DNA from: a bacterium
Lineage (GTDB): Bacteria > Patescibacteria > CPR2 > UBA1875 > JAJYID01
Assembly (NCBI GenBank): GCA_030647205.1
Contig: JAUSJO010000005.1
Coordinates: 186,001 to 250,000 of the forward strand
Reading direction: 5' to 3'
Length of the DNA stretch: 64,000 bases
Part shown: positions 60,015-64,000 of the stretch, one piece after another
How positions within the stretch are numbered: position 1 is the first letter of the stretch
Layout of the letters: every line of letters starts with the position of its first letter
Position numbers and translations under genes: made by a program
Notes under the pieces: model-generated
Databases searched by the model: none
What the model saw: the letters and a program-made list of their open reading frames with translations, nothing else
Told to the model about the DNA's origin: nothing

Positions 60015-60932
60015 TCACCAATTATACACTAAATTGGACCATGTGAGAAGATTTCTTGTTTCATAGAAGCGGTCTCCGGCTCCAAGTATTACAAAAAGCA
60101 CATCGTGGCCCTTCACTTTTGTCAGAGCTATGAGGCAGTCGCCGGCACCATTTGTGTGACCGGTTTTCACGCCAAACACGGTTGTACCATCGAGCAGGAC
60201 ATTCGTATTTTTGAGCGGATATATGTAACCTTCCTCTGATGTGAATGAAGCGCTGGAAGTTGAAACTATTTTTTTGAATTCCTCATTTTTCAGTAAGGTT
60301 CTTGCTAAGATTTGCAAATCATTGCTCGATGCATAATTTCTCGTGCTGTCCCAACCGACCGGGTTATCATAGTGAGTATTTTTTAGCCCCAAGGCTTTTG
60401 CTTCCTCATTCATTTTATTTATAAATTCATTATATCCGCCGGAATATAGATTATTTGCAATAGTTATCGCGGCGTCTGAGGCGGAGTTTATGAGGAGTGC
60501 TTTCAGTAAATTTCGATAAGAAATTTCATCCCCTATCACAAGATTTGCCCGGGAGTCATCGGATCTCATTTTGGATAAATCGTTAACAGTTACTACTTTT
60601 GCTAGATTACCATCTTTTAAAAGCAGTCTCGCCGTCATCAACTTCGTAAGACTAGCAACCTCAACTGATGAATCTTTATTTTTCTCGAGCAGTACTTCGC
60701 CCGTTTCCATGTCTACCGCTTCATAGTCATTAGCTCCAACACTTGGCGTATAGAATTTAGCTGTTTTATTTGGAAGCGGTGAAAAATCTATCAATGGAGG
60801 ATTATTATTCGTAATTTGTTTTTTTTCTACTTTGACCTTATTTTCTAGATCTTTCTGCATATCCGAAACAAACGGAACTCCGTGTGGGATAATGTCGAGA
60901 AAGATTAAAGCAGCAACAATTAGAGTTTTCAT
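60015..60932 (-). CDS. D-alanyl-D-alanine carboxypeptidase
   Basis: 305 aa, PBP5-like, trims peptidoglycan pentapeptides. An N-terminal signal/anchor (residues 1-20) is followed by the catalytic domain. SLTKLM is the SxxK motif and VKTGHTNGAG the KTG motif. The middle motif reads NSASDAA, i.e. SAS where SxN is usual. The C-terminal beta domain of PBP5 appears to be missing. Likely located outside the membrane. Confidence 0.88.
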   Translation of the reverse strand: MKTLIVAALIFLDIIPHGVPFVSDMQKDLENKVKVEKKQITNNNPPLIDFSPLPNKTAKFYTPSVGANDYEAVDMETGEVLLEKNKDSSVEVASLTKLMTARLLLKDGNLAKVVTVNDLSKMRSDDSRANLVIGDEISYRNLLKALLINSASDAAITIANNLYSGGYNEFINKMNEEAKALGLKNTHYDNPVGWDSTRNYASSNDLQILARTLLKNEEFKKIVSTSSASFTSEEGYIYPLKNTNVLLDGTTVFGVKTGHTNGAGDCLIALTKVKGHDVLFVILGAGDRFYETRNLLTWSNLVYNW

Positions 60933-60956
60933 ATAAGTATTGTAGTTTTTTTGTAA

Positions 60957-60989
60957 GCAAAAAGAAAGAGACCCGACGAATCGGGTCTC
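60957..60989 (-). terminator. Rho-independent terminator
   Basis: On the minus strand GAGACCCGA TTCG TCGGGTCTC, a 9-bp stem with a tetraloop, followed by TTTCTTTTT. It closes the 188-aa orphan gene. Confidence 0.9.
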
Positions 60990-61010
60990 AGGTTTTGATA
61001 TTCAGCTCGA

Positions 61011-61577
61011 TTATGACTCTTCGTAGAGCTTGTTAAGGTCAGCGATCTCATTTTCTCTTGCTTGTTGTGCTGAAGGGCTTACTGAAGGAAATGAAGCCGT
61101 ACCTTTTTTGGGTTGCTTTGAGACCTCTAGTGCCCTTTCCATGGCTGGCAATAGAATCTCTTTCCACCAGTCACTAAGCATCCTCGTTTGGTAGACTTGG
61201 GAACAAAAGTCGACTATCTTCATTGCATCCCAAAGACCCCCCGGATTCCTTAAGATGGGGCTCTTGTCAAAGACTTCTTTCATTGCTTCGACGGCATCTG
61301 ACCCTGCATGAGGGATAGAGTTAATAGCCGTTAATACTTTTAAACGAAAATCTAGATCGTTTTCCTTTGCCAGTTCGGCAGCTTTCTTGTAGGCCTTGAT
61401 CCTATCGGTCCAAAAGCGACCATATCTGCCCAGAGCAAAGAACTGTTCTTTTGTGACGCCATCGCTTTCAAGCACCTCATCAATAAACTTATTGATGATT
61501 TTCGTGTTGATCTTTGTTTCGTCGGTTTCTTCGGAGAAAGCTCCCATTTCTGCAAAGATTTGTGCCATCTTGTTCAC
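61011..61577 (-). CDS. Unrecognised helical protein
   Basis: 188 aa, soluble and mostly helical, no known motif seen. Trp- and Arg-containing stretches (GRYGRFWTDRIKAYKKAAEL, LSDWWKEILLPAMERALEV) suggest a helical bundle. The C-terminal 40 residues are Ser/Pro/Gln-rich. GTG start, with GGAGG 8 bases upstream; an ATG three codons later is possible. It is a monocistronic unit with its own promoter and terminator, like other orphans in this window. Confidence 0.7.
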   Translation of the reverse strand: MNKMAQIFAEMGAFSEETDETKINTKIINKFIDEVLESDGVTKEQFFALGRYGRFWTDRIKAYKKAAELAKENDLDFRLKVLTAINSIPHAGSDAVEAMKEVFDKSPILRNPGGLWDAMKIVDFCSQVYQTRMLSDWWKEILLPAMERALEVSKQPKKGTASFPSVSPSAQQARENEIADLNKLYEES

Positions 61578-61640
61578 TTATATCGCCTCCGGTTTTTTGC
61601 AGATATTAAAAAAAGAAGGTCCACCCTCTTAAGCAGAATG

Positions 61641-61669
61641 ATTATACCAAATTTTCATAAGAAGGTAAA
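61641..61669 (-). promoter_or_regulatory. Promoter of the 188-aa orphan gene
   Basis: On the minus strand TTTACC, 17 bases, perfect TATAAT. The leader then reads CTTAAGAGGGTGGACC followed by TTCTTTTTTT, a small hairpin with a T-run before the ribosome binding site. Confidence 0.7.
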
Positions 61670-61684
61670 ATGCAATGAATATTT

Positions 61685-62344
61685 TTAAGGTAGGAAAGTT
61701 TTGTATTCCCCTTCTGCCAAGTCCTCTAGTTCAAAATCTTCAATCCGAATTCTTTTTAGCGTAATAACCTTTGCGCCAACGGCCTCTATCATCCTCCTGA
61801 TCTGTCGGTTTTTGCCTTCGTGAATTATCATGGAATATTTTTTGCTGCCAGTCGCCTTGATTTTTGCCGGCGCTGTTTTGCCGTCTTCTAGTTCAACCCC
61901 GTGGCGCAGTTTGTCGAGCAACTTTTCGGAAAGGAAATTGTCAGTTTCGACGATATACTCTTTTTCTTTTTCGTATTTCGGATGGGTCATTTTTTGCGCA
62001 AAATCGCCATCATTTGTTAATATTATTAGCCCGGATGTATTTTTGTCTAAGCGTCCAACAGGAAAAACGGGTGGATCGTTCGGAACTAAATCTGTAATTA
62101 TTTTTTTCGCGTGAGGATCGCTAGTAGTAGTTGTATATCCGACAGGTTTGTTTAACGCATAATAAACAAACTCTTGGGGAGCAATCATTTTTCCGTCTAA
62201 ATAAACCTTGTCCGATTCGCCAATCTGAGTACTTAAATCACGAGTTACTTCATCGTTCACTTTAACTTTTCCAGTCAAAACCAACTCTTCGGCTTTCCGT
62301 CGAGAGGTTTTAGTGCATGAAGCGATGTATTTATTGATACGCAT
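61685..62344 (-). CDS. RsuA/RluB-family pseudouridine synthase
   Basis: 219 aa. An N-terminal S4 domain (MRINKYIASCTKTSRRKAEEL) precedes the catalytic core with PVGRLDKNTSGLIILTNDG, where Asp is the nucleophile, and GKNRQIRRMIEAVG. The family modifies uridines in 16S or 23S rRNA; the exact site (RsuA, RluB, RluE or RluF type) is not assignable. Divergent from the phenylacetate-CoA-ligase-like gene. Confidence 0.92.
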   Translation of the reverse strand: MRINKYIASCTKTSRRKAEELVLTGKVKVNDEVTRDLSTQIGESDKVYLDGKMIAPQEFVYYALNKPVGYTTTTSDPHAKKIITDLVPNDPPVFPVGRLDKNTSGLIILTNDGDFAQKMTHPKYEKEKEYIVETDNFLSEKLLDKLRHGVELEDGKTAPAKIKATGSKKYSMIIHEGKNRQIRRMIEAVGAKVITLKRIRIEDFELEDLAEGEYKTFLP

Positions 62345-62419
62345 AAGGTAATTATACCCGTATAGCGCTACTCTGTCATCTTTATGGCGACTTGTTCAGT
62401 GTTTGGCAGCCAGTATTTA

Positions 62420-62428
62420 TGATATACT
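62420..62428 (+). promoter_or_regulatory. Extended -10 promoter
   Basis: TGATATACT gives an extended -10 (TGnTATACT), 21 bases before the ATG. A TTGGCA at 62403-62408 is too close to be a standard -35. Confidence 0.45.
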
Positions 62429-62449
62429 TTTAGGGTTAATACTTATGTT

Positions 62450-64000
62450 ATGTTAAAACATCCAACCCACAATAAATTAAAAAAGTTTAGGCCGACAATA
62501 GCAGATAGGGCAAGGTTTATTTTCTTGGCTTTTCGCGACTTACTACTTTACTTCTCTACTAGAAAATATAGCATTTTTTATAATACTTTTTGCCGTTTGC
62601 CGTCAAGGTATCTAGACTGGACGAGCCATATAAGGGCAAGAAGAGTTTACTATTATGCAGTCCGGAATGTTCCCGCTTTCAGAGACTTTGTAAAAGACAA
62701 AGAAATAAAAAAATGGAGTGATGTTCCATTTACAGATAAAGATACTTATATAAAAAAGTATTCTACAGATCAAAGATGTGTCGGAGGTATAATCCCGCCC
62801 AGAGAGACCATGATAGACGAATCGTCAGGAAGTACGGGCACGCCGTACAACTGGGTGAGAAGTTTGACCGAAAGATGTGAAGCGCATGGATCTGTTAGTT
62901 ATTTTGCCACATTTTGTTTTGGCAAAAAGCCGCTTTTGACCATCAATGCATTTTCAATGGGTGCATGGGCAACCGGTCTAAATATGGGTATTGCCCTCTT
63001 GCGAAACGGAATCGTAAAAAATACGGGGCCTGATATCGGAAAAATATTAAATACTATGGAATTTTTTGGGCCAAAATATAACTATCTCATAACGGGCTAT
63101 CCTCCATTTCTGAAAGAGCTGTATGACTATGTGGGGAAGCAAGGCTTTCCGTGGGATAAATATCACATTTCTGCTTTGATGGGAGGAGAAGGTATGTCGG
63201 AGGGGTTGAGGGAATACCTGCGTCCTGGGTTTAAAAAAATTTACAGTGGTTATGGGGCTACCGACTTGGAGATTGGTATCGCTGGTGAAACTCCGCTGAC
63301 TGTTGCTATAAGGCGTCTAGCGAACGAAAAGCAGGATTTCAGAGAAGCGCTTTTTGGGAAAGATTCGCGTCTGCCGATGTTGTTTCAGTATAATCCGGTT
63401 TCTCACTTTATCGAAACGACCGAGGACGGCGAGTTGGTGTTAACGATAGCTCGAAAATCAGTACTCTCGCCGAGAATAAAATATAATGTCCATGATGAAG
63501 GCGGCGTTTGCCGTTATGATCAAATGAAAGAAAGACTGAAAGTGGCCGGATATAATATAAAAGATTTTACAAAAGATGCAGATGGTAGAGATCTAAAGTT
63601 CCCGTTTTTATGGATATACGGAAGGCGCGATTATACGGTGAGCATCATGGGTGCAAATATTTATCCCGAAGATATTGAACAATGTCTATATGCCGACAAA
63701 GAACTCGCAAAGATTACGCGATCTTTCTGTCAGTCTGTATCTGAGGGGAAAAATGCTCAAGTTCATCCGGCATTTTATTTTGAAATCACTGAAAGACCAA
63801 CTAAAGAGTTAAGAGAAAAGTTTAGTAAGTCTATTCTAGAGCAACTTATGAAGTTGAATGCGGACTTTAGAGAGGCTTGTCACGAATATGCCGATACTAT
63901 GAAGCCGGAGATTTACTTGTTTTCTGTTGGTGATGGACCGTTTAAGATGGATAAGAGCAAGATTAAACAGTCTCGGGTAGTTAAAAAATATAAACCAACG
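62450..64000 (+). CDS. Phenylacetate-CoA-ligase-like adenylating enzyme, partial
   Basis: At least 517 codons, open at the right edge with no stop, so the C-terminus is missing. The adenylate-forming motifs of the PaaK family are visible: DESSGSTGTPYNW (ATP-binding loop, residue about 124), YSGYGATDLE (usually YGxTE) and GRRDYTVSIMGANIYPEDIE. The N-terminal 50 residues are basic. Such proteins occur in sugar-polymer and lipid-like clusters as well as in aromatic catabolism, so phenylacetate is not implied. The ATG is chosen as the first in frame after an extended -10. Confidence 0.85.
   Translation, partial: MLKHPTHNKLKKFRPTIADRARFIFLAFRDLLLYFSTRKYSIFYNTFCRLPSRYLDWTSHIRARRVYYYAVRNVPAFRDFVKDKEIKKWSDVPFTDKDTYIKKYSTDQRCVGGIIPPRETMIDESSGSTGTPYNWVRSLTERCEAHGSVSYFATFCFGKKPLLTINAFSMGAWATGLNMGIALLRNGIVKNTGPDIGKILNTMEFFGPKYNYLITGYPPFLKELYDYVGKQGFPWDKYHISALMGGEGMSEGLREYLRPGFKKIYSGYGATDLEIGIAGETPLTVAIRRLANEKQDFREALFGKDSRLPMLFQYNPVSHFIETTEDGELVLTIARKSVLSPRIKYNVHDEGGVCRYDQMKERLKVAGYNIKDFTKDADGRDLKFPFLWIYGRRDYTVSIMGANIYPEDIEQCLYADKELAKITRSFCQSVSEGKNAQVHPAFYFEITERPTKELREKFSKSILEQLMKLNADFREACHEYADTMKPEIYLFSVGDGPFKMDKSKIKQSRVVKKYKPT

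Overview
This window reads as the core information-processing and cell-division region of a small, low-to-moderate G+C bacterium of the Candidate Phyla Radiation (Patescibacteria). The main sign is that rpsE overlaps rplO with no rpmD (L30) between them. Lys-rich tails on several ribosomal proteins, a VirD4/TraG-like ATPase and many compact, overlapping genes fit the same group. Ribosomal protein L1 is present. TGA is used as a normal stop, so the Gracilibacteria/SR1 code does not apply. The exact lineage cannot be fixed without a tree.

Layout. Positions 1-12.2 kb carry rpoB-rpoC, rpsL-rpsG-fusA, tuf and rpsJ. A strong terminator after rpsJ then cuts the usual S10 operon. From 12.2 to 14.2 kb lies an insert of three unrelated small genes, each with its own promoter; the first is visibly richer in G+C. 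From 14.2 to 28.3 kb runs the rest of the S10/spc/alpha clusters (rplC to rpsI) with secY and a separately promoted infA. From 28.7 to 33.6 kb are a ligand-gated-channel-like TrkA protein, an RluA-type pseudouridine synthase, an HExxH protein, holB, a PSP1 protein and a TPR protein. From 33.6 to 34.4 kb are four tRNAs with rpmG, including a duplicated tRNA-Trp 3' end. From 34.4 to 37.1 kb are accessory genes (two Nudix, HD, DUF6879-like). From 37.1 to 39.4 kb is secE-nusG-rplK-rplA. From 39.5 to 48.8 kb is the division and wall cluster mraZ-rsmH-ftsL-ftsI-murF-mraY-ftsW-murG-ftsQ. The rest is mostly on the minus strand: a VirD4-like ATPase with a sigma-region-4/HARE-HTH regulator, topA, dprA, pth, der, a D,D-carboxypeptidase and an RsuA-type synthase. 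A phenylacetate-CoA-ligase-like gene runs off the right end.

The best candidates for something new are these. (1) A promoter-plus-terminator intergenic RNA between dprA and pth displays a 9-nt loop that copies the 16S rRNA anti-Shine-Dalgarno tail with one extra C; the loop and its 3' stem arm are perfectly complementary over 15 nt to a site just upstream of ftsL. (2) The mraZ-rsmH spacer is closed by a long-range stem ending 3 nt before the rsmH start codon. (3) RpoC has Lys in place of the near-universal trigger-loop His. (4) A stand-alone sigma region 4 protein is fused to HARE-HTH modules, has a perfect promoter and lies upstream of the VirD4-like ATPase. (5) The rpsJ-rplC insert encodes a GC-rich protein with an internal duplication.
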